Of a DNA stretch of 17,460 bases, positions 1 through 8,356 are shown piece by piece (the stretch's first letter is position 1; every line of letters begins with the position of its first letter). The notes below the pieces were generated by a model that saw nothing but the letters and a program-made list of their open reading frames with translations, was not told the origin of the DNA and searched no databases. This DNA comes from Candidatus Elusimicrobium euhamitermitis. Lineage in GTDB: Bacteria; Elusimicrobiota; Elusimicrobia; Elusimicrobiales; Elusimicrobiaceae. The stretch covers positions 1 to 17,460 of the forward strand of contig JAIRUU010000068.1 in NCBI GenBank assembly GCA_031254225.1. The letters run 5' to 3'. The position numbers and the translations under genes are program-made.

Positions 1-2893
1 GTCCGCCAGCTAAAGTCATGTTGCTGTTTGTTGAAATCAGCAGTTCGCCCGCCGCACCTATATTAAATATGCTGGCGCCCGTTATGCTTGATCCCTGCGC
101 AAGTTCAACCGTGCCGCCGCTTATATTGCTGACGCCGTTAAAATAAGCCGCCGCCGCTTTTGTCAGACCGCCGGAGTTATTCAACACGCCGGTGTAATTT
201 GAACTGTCCGCGTTTATGTCAAATTCCCCGCCGTTGGATTTGTTGATAACGCCCGCGCCCGCTAAGCCCGAGCCTATTACTACCGCGTTACCAGTACCGT
301 CTACGTTAAGCGTACCGGAGTTATAAATGTCATTGCCGCCGGCCGCGCCGGAAGCGGAATTTCCGCTGAAAGTGATATTGCCGGCAGATGAATCTAAATT
401 AACGGTGTCCGCGTTATATATCGCGCCGCCCTGCCCAGCGGCGGTGTTGCCGCTGAAACTTGCCCCGCCGTCAACGTTTACAGTGCCGCTTTGAACATAA
501 ACAGCGCCGCCATCTGCGGCGTGGTTATTTGTAAAAGTTGAATTAGTAACCGTTATATTATCCGCGCCGCTGTTCTGATATATCGCGCCGCCGAGGCCGC
601 TTGCTGTATTGTTCTGAACGGCCAAATTGTTCAAATCCGCCGTCGCGGAAGCGTTTTCTGCGTCCAACACGGAACCGTTTGTGCCGGACGAGTTTTGAAC
701 GGCGAGATTTTGCAAAGTCAAATTGGTAGCGTCAGTCAGTTTGAAAAAAGAGTATGCGCCGCCGCCGTCAAGCAAGCTGTTTGTTGAGTCCACGCCCTGC
801 ACAAGCAGCTGTCCGGCCGCCGCGTTGCTCAAAGAGCTTCCTATATAATAGGTATCAGGCGTTGGGTCAACAAAATACGTCATGTTAAAAGAACTGTTGC
901 CGACGTATGTGTTTGCCGCGTTTAAGGAATTTGAGTCTGCCGCTCTCTGCACGGTAAGCAAAATATCGCCTTGATTTGCCGGATCCACGCCGGCAAGATA
1001 TTCATAAACGCTGGTTACAACCATAGACGGCGTCGGCGTTGAAGACGTATTAAATGCCGCGCCGCCGAACAATACCTGCGCGCTGTAAGTTTGATTTAAC
1101 CCGTCATCCTGAAAAGGACCCACAATGCCTATGGCGCCGAGGTTAAAAGTGCCGCTGCTCGCCGCCGCGTTTAAATGATCCGCGGTCAAAACGGATTGTC
1201 CGCCGGAGGGCGTGCCAAAACCGAGATCCGTCAGGCTGATGTTAAAATTAAGAGTGGTGTTGTTTGAGGTAACGTTTGAAAAATTTACCGTGCGGAGCGC
1301 CGCGTTGGCCGGGTCGTTAATGGAAAGAGTGTCGTTGTTAAAACCGTAAGTAGTCCCGTCCGCATAATTGTTCAGAGCAAGAGTCACGTTGCCGTTATTT
1401 AAATTTACGGTGTTCCCGCTGCTGCCGCTTATCGGACCGGCCAAATTATACGACGCGACGGGAACGCTTGAATCCGCGTCAAAAGTCATGACGGAGCCCG
1501 TCCCGCCGAAAATGAGCCTGCTCGTATCCGCGCCGCCGATATTCATGGTGGCCGCCGACGTGGTATAGTTAATTAACGTGCCGCCGGTGCTTGCTGTGCC
1601 GCTGGTGGTAAGGTTGCCGTTGTTGACTTTGCCCAAAGTCACGCCGTAATATATGCTTGAATCCGTAATCTGCAAAACGCCGCTGCCGCTGACGTAGTTT
1701 TCAGCCGTGCCTTTGTCCGCCGTAGAACTCGCAAACATGGTTCCCGCCGAAGTTATGACCGTAGTGCCGGAGGTTTGATTGTAGAGGCCCAGATATTTTG
1801 AAGCGTCTGAATTAATAATAAACTGCCCCGCACCAGAGCCCAATACGTTTATTTTTACCGGCGCGGCGTTCGTGCTTGCCAAGCCAGTGATTCCGTTGCC
1901 GGTATCAAAAAGTATGTTGCCAGCGCCGTTTGTCTTAACGTTCACAATGCCGCCGGCGTTCAAGGCGTTGCCGCCGTCGCTTGACGTATTTGCGCCAGTA
2001 AAAATTATGTTGCCTGCGTTAGTTACAAGATTAAGAGTAGCCCCGTTGGCGTTCTGTATGGCGCCGCCCGCGGTGCCCGCGACGTTGTCGGAAAAAGTAA
2101 TGTCCGCCGTATCCGCGGTTATAGTAAGCGCGCCGCCGTTTCTTATTGCGCCGCCCTGCGACGCGCCGGAGGTGTTTCTGCTAAAAGCAACGCCGGCGTT
2201 TTGCGCGGTAATGTAAAGCGTGCCCTCATTGTCTATCGCGCCGCCGTTATTGCCGCCGCCGGTGACCTTGTCTCCGGTAAACGAAGTGTCCGTAATATAA
2301 GCCGTGGCGCCTGCGGTATTATAAAGCGCGCCGCCCGCGGCATTGTTGGTGTTATTGGAAAATGTTGAACCAGTAATAGACAGAGAAGAACCAAGATTGT
2401 TAATAACGCCGCCGTTTGTGCCGCCCGAGGCGGTGTTGCCGGAAAAAACGGAGTTTGTAATAGTCATGATGCCGCTGACGTTATTTCTTATTAAACTGTT
2501 GCTTGAAGAAGAGGTGGAATTTGTTACCGATATATTGTCAAAATAGGTGGTGCCGTTGTTTGCGAGAATACGCTCTGAGGCGGTGGAGGCAACAGAAAAA
2601 CTCAACCCGCTGAGAGTAAAAGTCTGCCCGACGGCCGGAACAAAAAGATTAGTGCCGATATTGCCGGTAAAGCCGTATAACCCGCCGCCGGATATCGTAA
2701 CTGTATATCCCGAAGATGCGTTTTGGACTATATTTGTGCCGCCCAGCGCTATGCTGTTGCTGAGAACTATATTTGTAGCGCCGCCGCTGATTGCGGTACT
2801 TAACTGCGCCGCGGTGCCGACTGTTGTAGTTTGCGCAAAAGTGAAACTTGTAAGACCTAACAAAAGTAACCCTGCCAGTTTTATTTTTGGCAT
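1..2893 (-). CDS. Pmp-like autotransporter/adhesin, N-terminal part (C-terminus outside window)
   Basis: An open frame without stops runs from an ATG at 2893 to the window edge (964 codons). GAGGA lies six bases upstream of the ATG. Residues 1-20 form a signal peptide (basic MPKIK, Leu-rich core, cleavage likely after TFA). The rest is low-complexity, rich in G, N, S, T and A, as in right-handed beta-helix passengers. GGA(I/L/V) and FxxN motifs typical of Chlamydia polymorphic outer-membrane protein repeats occur in two clusters, about residues 160-280 (GGALYN, GGAIDN, GGAIRN, GGAIQN) and 770-855 (GGAIYQ, GGAVYV, GGAIYN), with FSNNT, FSDNV, FTNNHA and FSGNTA. Each cluster is followed by a similar segment (near residues 364 and 898), suggesting a duplicated passenger module. 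The beta-barrel, if present, lies beyond the window. Known of the family: surface-exposed adhesins exported by type V-like secretion. Role here is inferred. Confidence 0.85.
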   Translation of the reverse strand, partial: MPKIKLAGLLLLGLTSFTFAQTTTVGTAAQLSTAISGGATNIVLSNSIALGGTNIVQNASSGYTVTISGGGLYGFTGNIGTNLFVPAVGQTFTLSGLSFSVASTASERILANNGTTYFDNISVTNSTSSSSNSLIRNNVSGIMTITNSVFSGNTASGGTNGGVINNLGSSLSITGSTFSNNTNNAAGGALYNTAGATAYITDTSFTGDKVTGGGNNGGAIDNEGTLYITAQNAGVAFSRNTSGASQGGAIRNGGALTITADTADITFSDNVAGTAGGAIQNANGATLNLVTNAGNIIFTGANTSSDGGNALNAGGIVNVKTNGAGNILFDTGNGITGLASTNAAPVKINVLGSGAGQFIINSDASKYLGLYNQTSGTTVITSAGTMFASSTADKGTAENYVSGSGVLQITDSSIYYGVTLGKVNNGNLTTSGTASTGGTLINYTTSAATMNIGGADTSRLIFGGTGSVMTFDADSSVPVASYNLAGPISGSSGNTVNLNNGNVTLALNNYADGTTYGFNNDTLSINDPANAALRTVNFSNVTSNNTTLNFNISLTDLGFGTPSGGQSVLTADHLNAAASSGTFNLGAIGIVGPFQDDGLNQTYSAQVLFGGAAFNTSSTPTPSMVVTSVYEYLAGVDPANQGDILLTVQRAADSNSLNAANTYVGNSSFNMTYFVDPTPDTYYIGSSLSNAAAGQLLVQGVDSTNSLLDGGGAYSFFKLTDATNLTLQNLAVQNSSGTNGSVLDAENASATADLNNLAVQNNTASGLGGAIYQNSGADNITVTNSTFTNNHAADGGAVYVQSGTVNVDGGASFSGNTAAGQGGAIYNADTVNLDSSAGNITFSGNSASGAAGGNDIYNSGTLNVDGTGNAVVIGSGLAGAGVINKSNGGEFDINADSSNYTGVLNNSGGLTKAAAAYFNGVSNISGGTVELAQGSSITGASIFNIGAAGELLISTNSNMTLAGG

Positions 2894-2935
2894 ATAAATC
2901 CTCAGAAGTCCGATATTATTCTGCATTATATATTG

Positions 2936-2964
2936 ATTATATATATATATATTATAATAGTCAA
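2936..2964 (-). promoter_or_regulatory. Sigma70-type promoter of the Pmp-like gene
   Basis: On the minus strand TTGACT (2964-2959) is followed by 17 bases and TATAAT (2941-2936), which puts a start near 2929 and a leader of about 36 bases. The region is extremely A+T-rich, so other hexamer pairs are possible (a second TATAAT is at 2930-2925). Confidence 0.55.
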
Positions 2965-3061
2965 TATCATCTATCAAATACTAAATATATTCTTTACTTT
3001 TTTGACATATAAATATATTACCTGAATATCCTTTTATAACATTAGACGTATAAGGCAGTAA

Positions 3062-3094
3062 AAAAAATCCCGCGCGGTTTGCGCGGGATTTTTT
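3062..3094 (-). terminator. Rho-independent terminator after the PAS-array gene
   Basis: A 14-bp perfect stem (3062-3075 with 3081-3094) contains the GC core TCCCGCGC and a 5-base loop, with A/T runs on both sides, so it could work in both directions. It lies 18 bases past the stop codon of the minus-strand PAS gene, before the promoter of the next minus-strand gene, and therefore separates the two transcripts. Confidence 0.85.
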
Positions 3095-3111
3095 ATTGCC
3101 GTTTATAAAAG

Positions 3112-6100
3112 CTATTGCATTTCGCCTATAAGCGCAAAACCGGTTACTTCATTGCCAGGGTTTTTAATTACGTTTACCTGCCACCGGCATGATTTGGCCG
3201 TCGTCTCACCGTCGGTAAACGGCTGGTCCCAGACGAATGTTTTGCCCTCGCCTGCGTACGCGGCAAAAAAACTTTTGCGCGCGGCGGGCGGCGCGGGCGT
3301 AAAAATTTCAAAAAAATCTTTTCCTTTATAATCACCGTCGGGCTTATTAAAAGTTTTTAAGAATTTTTTGTTGAGGAAAGAAATGCTTCCGTCCGCTTCT
3401 ATGACGGCCGCGGGCAGCGTAAGATAATTAAAAGTATGCTCAAGCCTGCCCTCGCTCTCTTCCACCAGCTTGCCAGTGTTGCGCAGTTCTATGCCGAGGC
3501 CAAGAAGGCGCGACATAAGCGCGATAAATTCCTCGTCCCCGTTTTGCGCCGCCGCGGACTGGCGGCTGACAAACATAAGCGCGGCCTCCACCTTTCCGCC
3601 GACGTAAAGCGGACCCGCTATTATAGTCTTCAATTTTTTTTCTTTGCAAAACGCGCCTGAACCGCAGCTGCCCGCATGCGCTTCGTTTTCAATAATTACG
3701 TTGCCCTCAAGCAGCGGGTCAAGACATTTGTCGCCGGGGAACATCATTCCTTTTTTCAGATTAAGCTTATTTTCACACGCGTAGAGAATAGTAAACGCGT
3801 TGTCTTTTTTGCCGGAAAAACGTATTACCATACCCGCGTCCGTATTAAAAATCTGCTTTCCGAAGTTAAGAATATCGTTCACTTTTTCCGTAAAATTCTC
3901 GCCGGAATTAGTAATTTCGTAAAGCGCCTGTATTTTGCGTTCCATCTCGTACAGGTTGGCAACTTCGCTGATTAAAACAAAAGCGCTCTGCTCGCCGTTT
4001 ACCGGAGAGACGCGGGCCTCGTAAGATTTTACGCCGTCCTCTCCGCTCAGCGTAAAATTAAAAGACGTTACCGTATTTACGCTCAACGCTTCTTTGACGG
4101 AATAAACAAAAACGTCCGCAACGTCCTTCGGCAGATAACCGTACGGGGATTTATACTGATAGCGGGCGATATTATAAAAACCGCCGCGCTCGCGCGAGTT
4201 TGTGTAACCGTCAGTAACCACGGCCTCCGCGTCCGTTTTAAACAGAACGCCGTCCAGGAAATTTTTTATGCTGTTAAGCTCGCGGTAAACCGCGTTGTCC
4301 GAAGCCGCGGCTTTTATAAGTTCGTTCAAAACGCGGATTATGAAAATGTAACCGCGTTTGCCCGCGGACTCAAAAGAACTTACAATAATTTCCGCGTCAA
4401 AAGACGCGCCGTCTTTGGTGTAAATTTTAGACGTAAAATTAGCGTGCGGTTTTGTGTGCAGCTCTTTTGCCGCGCCGTCAATAAGCGCGCGCGCCGCGTC
4501 GGGTTTTCCGGCGGGGGGAGTAAGAAAATCCTCCGCGTTCATGCCTATAATATCCGCCGCGTGGTAACCCAGCATATTCTGCGCCGCGCCGTTTGCAAAA
4601 ATTATTTTGCCCGGGATATTTGACGCGGCCTCGCCGCAAAACAGCACGGCGCCGCCGGCGGCGGAAAGCAGCGCGCTCTGCACTTCCTGCCTTTCGCGCA
4701 GCAGGGTGAGAAACTGCTCCTGCGCCGTGACGTTCTGGAAAGTCATTATAAAACCGTCGTTGTCCCGGCCGCGGGCCGCGCTGACGGTTACCGGCAGTTC
4801 GCCGGCAGCGCCGCTCAGTTTATAAAATCTGTTATAAATAAAACCCTGGCGGAAAAGTTCTTCCGTGTCGCGCGCCAGTATATAACGGTCGGAGTAAACA
4901 AACAGCTCGTTTAACGCGGTTCCTCTTTTAAATATTTTCGTCGGCAGTTCAAGCGTGGAAAACGCGGTGTTGACGGAAATTATTTTGCCGTCGTTGGAAC
5001 ATTTTAACGCTGGGACGGAAAAGAGCAGCACGTCCTCGGCGTCAATAACGGTTTTGGGCGGCGTCTTTTTTTCCATGATTACAAGATACTCCGCAGTCAC
5101 GCCGCCGTCTTTATTTTCGCGTTTGTTCATGGACACGAATTTAAGTTTGCAGTCAAACGGCTCTTTTAATTCCGTCTTAAAAATTTTAGGGTCAATGTCG
5201 GACGGATTGACGGTAAAATCAAACTCCGCCGCTTCCCCGCGGGACATTTTTTTTCTGACGTCCAGCGGCAGCTGCGGTTTTAAATAATACGTGCGGTAAA
5301 TATTTCTGTCCTCGGCTTTAAGGCCCAGCATAGCCCTCGCGGCGGCGTTTAACACGGACAAATAACCCGCGGGCGTAAGCAGCGCGAGAGGGACTGGATA
5401 AAACTCAAAAGAATTTTTAAAATATTCCCTGTCCGCGCGCAGGTCTTTGACAAGTTTGTTCTGCTCGGTCACGTCGCGGAAAAACATAAGCACTATTTTT
5501 TTGCCCATGTATTTTGAAGCGACGGCGTTTGTTTCCAGCTCAACCGCTTCGCCGCCCGGGGACTGCATGGTTATATCGCCGGTTTTGGACGGCGCGCCCG
5601 CAAGCGCGCCTTCGTAGATTTCTTCAAGCGCGGGCTTGGACTCGCCGCTCGCAAAATCCAAAATATCGGCGTTTGCCGCGCTGTCCTCACCGGGCAGGCC
5701 GAGGAGGGAAATAAATTTCGCGTTTGCAAAAATAATTTTTTTGCCTTCAAGTATAACCACGCCCTCGCCGGAATTCTCAACGAGCAGGGAATATTTTTCG
5801 CGCGACTCTTTTAACTGCCGCTCCATCTTGCTTTTCTGCGTAATGTCTTCAGAGACGGAAATCAGATAATCCGGCGCGCCCTGCGCGTCAAACACCGGCG
5901 TTTTGACGGTGTGCATTATTTTTACGCCGTCTTTGACGGTGGAAATTATTTCCTGCGGAACATCCATCTCCCTGCCGGAATCAAAAACTATTTTATCCTG
6001 CTGTTTTATATAATCCTGCAGGTCGGCGTTAATGCCGGTCTGGTAAAACTGGCGGCCGATAACGTCGTCCGCTTTGGCGCCGAAGAGCTCCTCGCTTTTC

Positions 6101-7722
6101 TTGTTCCATAAAATATATTCGCCGCTGTATTTTTTTGCTAGCAGCGCGACGGGCAGGTTGTCAACCACGCGCTGCAGGAAATCTTTGGCTTTGATAATAT
6201 CTTTCTCGCGCCGGCGTTTTTCCGTAATATCTTCGGCTATGGTTAAAACCATAAAAGGGTTGCCGTCTTTGTCAAAAACCGGCGCTTTAATCAGGTGCAG
6301 AATATAATCTTCCCCGTCGTGGGAGCGGTACCGCTCGTCCGGGATGTCAATAATTTTTTTATCAGTAAAAACTTTCTGCTCCCGCGCGCGGAAAAATTTA
6401 TTTTCCTCCTCGTTTATCGGGTATTTGGGGGCAAGGTTTACGGTGTCAAAAATCTCGTTGCTCTTTTTGTTGGAAAAAAGCATTTTGCCGTTAATGTCAA
6501 ACGCGTAAATAGCTACCGGCGCATTGTCAAAAATAGCCTGAAGGAAATTGCGCGTTTCCAAAATTTCCTGTTCTTTTCTCACTTTCTCGGCTATATCTTC
6601 GGCAATGGTAAGCACGGCTATGGTGCGGCCGTTCTCGTCAAAAACAGGCGCTTTAATCAGGTGCAGCACGGCTTTGCCGCCGCCCTCTCTGTCGTACTCT
6701 TCGTACGGAACATCTAAAATTTTACCGGTTTTTAAAATAGCGTCTTCGCGGGAACGATATTCTTTGGCTTTTTCTTCCGTTTCATGCTCTTCGCGCCAGG
6801 TGTTTTTAATTGTTTCTTTGTCGTAAAGTCCGGCAATATATTCGTCCAGCGGCAAAACAACGCCGCCACCGAAATATTCCAGAGATTTTTTATTGTTAAT
6901 CAGGTAGCGCCCGTGCTTGTCGCGCGCGTAAAGACTGAGCGGGATATTGTTGATTATAGCTTCAAGAAAACCCTGCACCTGGCGGTTTTTTAAATTCTCG
7001 CGGGAAACGCCGGTAACGTCTTCAAAAATAGCGACAAACAGCGCGTCCCCGTCGGGCAAAACTTTATAGCTTTTAAAAATATTCAGATATTTTTCGCCGG
7101 AGGCAAAAACGCCTTTTATGTTCTGCAGATACGCGCCGCCGCCTGTTTTGGCTATTTTTTTGTCGGACTCTTCAATTTCTTTTCTGAAATTTTTGTCTTC
7201 AAGCGCTTCGGGCAGGTTTTTGCCCTGCACGTCGTCTTTTTTAAGGCCGGTAATATTTTCCGCCGCGGCGTTCCAGAAAATTACCGCGCCGTCCTGGTCG
7301 CGCGCGCTGACGCCGAAGGGGGAAATGTCCAGCAGGTTTATTATATTGTCCCGCACTACGCCGTCGCCGGCTGCGGTTTCAAGCAAAACAGTGGCCAGTT
7401 CAGTGCCCTGCACAGCGTTTACGCTTACGCGCGCGGGGAATTTTTTGCCGGACTTCCCGGTAATTTTCTGGCTCAGGCGCGCGCCTGCGGTAAGAGTATT
7501 TTTTTTGAGGGAAAGTTTGGAAGGGCTGATATCCTGAATTTCTTCCGCCTCGTAACCGAGCAGCGTAAGCGCGGGGGAATTGGCGAAAATTATTTTTTTG
7601 CCGTCGTCTAAAATCAGCACAGGCTGCGGGAAATCCGCGAAGGCGGCTTTGGCGGCTTCAAAAATATTTTTGGTGTTTTCCGGCATCTGGCTTGAAAAAA
7701 AAGAAAAAAAATTTTTGGTCAT
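3112..7722 (-). CDS. Multi-PAS/GAF sensory protein without output domain
   Basis: A 1536-residue soluble protein with no signal peptide or membrane segment. About ten to eleven PAS-like units can be traced (approximate residues): 26-118, 128-240, 252-380, 393-505, 514-632, 642-753, 765-885, 895-1000, 1015-1132, a weak one 1146-1258, then a GAF domain 1262-1415 and a last PAS 1424-1535. Typical signs are the KIIFAN / ILWNKK strand motifs and the C-terminal DITEK / DVTEQ ends. No histidine kinase H, N or G box, GGDEF, EAL, HD-GYP or MCP region is visible; the protein stops right after the last PAS. Four of its eight cysteines sit in the GAF domain. Start: ATG 7722 is chosen because GAGGAG lies just upstream (only 2 bases away); an in-frame TTG at 7740 has no ribosome site. 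PAS and GAF domains bind small ligands or cofactors and mediate protein contacts; ligand and partner here are unknown. Confidence 0.85.
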   Translation of the reverse strand: MTKNFFSFFSSQMPENTKNIFEAAKAAFADFPQPVLILDDGKKIIFANSPALTLLGYEAEEIQDISPSKLSLKKNTLTAGARLSQKITGKSGKKFPARVSVNAVQGTELATVLLETAAGDGVVRDNIINLLDISPFGVSARDQDGAVIFWNAAAENITGLKKDDVQGKNLPEALEDKNFRKEIEESDKKIAKTGGGAYLQNIKGVFASGEKYLNIFKSYKVLPDGDALFVAIFEDVTGVSRENLKNRQVQGFLEAIINNIPLSLYARDKHGRYLINNKKSLEYFGGGVVLPLDEYIAGLYDKETIKNTWREEHETEEKAKEYRSREDAILKTGKILDVPYEEYDREGGGKAVLHLIKAPVFDENGRTIAVLTIAEDIAEKVRKEQEILETRNFLQAIFDNAPVAIYAFDINGKMLFSNKKSNEIFDTVNLAPKYPINEEENKFFRAREQKVFTDKKIIDIPDERYRSHDGEDYILHLIKAPVFDKDGNPFMVLTIAEDITEKRRREKDIIKAKDFLQRVVDNLPVALLAKKYSGEYILWNKKSEELFGAKADDVIGRQFYQTGINADLQDYIKQQDKIVFDSGREMDVPQEIISTVKDGVKIMHTVKTPVFDAQGAPDYLISVSEDITQKSKMERQLKESREKYSLLVENSGEGVVILEGKKIIFANAKFISLLGLPGEDSAANADILDFASGESKPALEEIYEGALAGAPSKTGDITMQSPGGEAVELETNAVASKYMGKKIVLMFFRDVTEQNKLVKDLRADREYFKNSFEFYPVPLALLTPAGYLSVLNAAARAMLGLKAEDRNIYRTYYLKPQLPLDVRKKMSRGEAAEFDFTVNPSDIDPKIFKTELKEPFDCKLKFVSMNKRENKDGGVTAEYLVIMEKKTPPKTVIDAEDVLLFSVPALKCSNDGKIISVNTAFSTLELPTKIFKRGTALNELFVYSDRYILARDTEELFRQGFIYNRFYKLSGAAGELPVTVSAARGRDNDGFIMTFQNVTAQEQFLTLLRERQEVQSALLSAAGGAVLFCGEAASNIPGKIIFANGAAQNMLGYHAADIIGMNAEDFLTPPAGKPDAARALIDGAAKELHTKPHANFTSKIYTKDGASFDAEIIVSSFESAGKRGYIFIIRVLNELIKAAASDNAVYRELNSIKNFLDGVLFKTDAEAVVTDGYTNSRERGGFYNIARYQYKSPYGYLPKDVADVFVYSVKEALSVNTVTSFNFTLSGEDGVKSYEARVSPVNGEQSAFVLISEVANLYEMERKIQALYEITNSGENFTEKVNDILNFGKQIFNTDAGMVIRFSGKKDNAFTILYACENKLNLKKGMMFPGDKCLDPLLEGNVIIENEAHAGSCGSGAFCKEKKLKTIIAGPLYVGGKVEAALMFVSRQSAAAQNGDEEFIALMSRLLGLGIELRNTGKLVEESEGRLEHTFNYLTLPAAVIEADGSISFLNKKFLKTFNKPDGDYKGKDFFEIFTPAPPAARKSFFAAYAGEGKTFVWDQPFTDGETTAKSCRWQVNVIKNPGNEVTGFALIGEMQ
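6271..6666 (-). repeat. Internal DNA repeat in the PAS array
   Basis: The 30 bases at 6271-6300 recur at 6637-6666 with one mismatch, 366 bp (122 codons) apart. They encode the LHLIKAPVFD segment of PAS units 3 and 4. A third, more diverged version (MHTVKTPVFD) lies in unit 5. Units 3 to 5 thus arose by tandem duplication, with the 3/4 pair the most recent or homogenised. Confidence 0.8.
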
Positions 7723-7757
7723 AACTCCTCTCGCGCGCAATGACTGTTATATAGTGA

Positions 7758-7786
7758 ATGTTATTAAATTAATGGAATAATTTCAA
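7758..7786 (-). promoter_or_regulatory. Possible promoter of the PAS-array gene
   Basis: TTGAAA (7786-7781), 17 bases, TAACAT (7763-7758) on the minus strand, about 36 bases before the chosen ATG. The -10 matches only four of six consensus positions and the surroundings are A+T-rich. Confidence 0.3.
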
Positions 7787-7840
7787 GAAGAATGATTTGC
7801 AGGGCGGCGCTAAAAAAGCATACCATATAAAAAAAGATGT

Positions 7841-7860
7841 CTTCCCCTTTTAGGGGGAAT
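7841..7860. repeat. Solo end of the dispersed hairpin element
   Basis: CTTCCCCTTTTAGGGGGAA matches the outer hairpin of the elements at 9720-10010 and 15670-15823. The second hairpin and the partner end are absent here, so this looks like a remnant or an independent single unit. Confidence 0.6.
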
Positions 7861-7930
7861 TTTGACTGAGAGACGGGTTAATGTCTGCGTTTTTTTTATA
7901 GCGCATAGTTTTTGGATGCGGATAAGATAG

Positions 7931-7970
7931 AAAAAAAACAGGCGCGGCGGGCATTTTATGCGCCGCCGGA
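7931..7970 (-). terminator. Terminator of the 46-codon small gene
   Basis: On the minus strand an imperfect GC-rich stem (CGGCGGCGCAT with ATGCCCGCCG, loop of about 3) is followed two to six bases later by eight T residues (7938-7931 region). It lies 44 bases after the stop of the small ORF and about 145 bases before the PAS gene promoter region, so it most likely ends a separate small transcript. Confidence 0.7.
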
Positions 7971-8013
7971 TTTCGGCTTTACAAGTCACAAGGTTTAAAA
8001 AATATACAATTTA

Positions 8014-8154
8014 CTAACGGGTGTCTTTATCCGGTTTAACACCCAGGAACTCCATAACTTTCCAACCGTTTTTCAGCAAAAAACCAGACACATCGGCCGC
8101 CGCCCCGCCGTTATGCTTAACGGCGTTCATCAACCCTTTTCTCTTTTTAGACAT
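8014..8154 (-). CDS. Small basic protein of unknown function (46 aa)
   Basis: ATG at 8154, stop TAG at 8016-8014 followed at once by a second stop TAA. AAAAGGGG lies four bases before the ATG, a good ribosome site. The product begins MSKKRKGLMNAVKHNGG, continues with a mildly hydrophobic part (DVSGFLLKNGWKVMEFLG) and ends VKPDKDTR. There is no signal peptide or Cys. The ORF is flanked by two intrinsic terminators (8306-8339 upstream, 7931-7970 downstream), so it appears to be a stand-alone transcription unit; an A+T-rich stretch at 8160-8305 offers several promoter-like hexamers (for example TTGATT, 17 bases, TAATAT on the minus strand near 8300-8270). I do not recognise a family. It is too short to rule out chance from coding content alone. 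Confidence 0.6.
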   Translation of the reverse strand: MSKKRKGLMNAVKHNGGAAADVSGFLLKNGWKVMEFLGVKPDKDTR

Positions 8155-8305
8155 ACAACCCCTTTTCTAAAAAACCAAGCCAGTCAATAATTATTTACCG
8201 TTTTTATTTTTATGTTTCCCAAATAAGCATTGTAATATATTTTAACTAAAAGCAGTTAACTAATATTAAATATTACTATAAATTATACAACAAATCAAAC
8301 GCGGC

Positions 8306-8339
8306 AAAAAACCCCCGCAAAATTCTCTGCGGGGGTTTT
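8306..8339 (-). terminator. Terminator after the 239-aa secreted protein gene
   Basis: An 11-bp stem (8308-8318 with 8329-8339; AAAACCCCCGC against GCGGGGGTTTT) with a 10-base loop, followed on the minus strand by a run of six T. It sits 17 bases past the stop codon of the minus-strand gene ending at 8357. Confidence 0.85.
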
Positions 8340-8356
8340 AAAAAATATTTTACTTA

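Noticed and set aside
2547..2897. Plus-strand ORF opposite the Pmp-like gene
   Set aside because: Antisense shadow of the strong minus-strand repeat protein, including its signal peptide and promoter-proximal part.
7723..7740. TTG start adding six residues to the PAS-array protein
   Set aside because: No ribosome site lies before it, and GAGGAG lies between it and the ATG at 7722.
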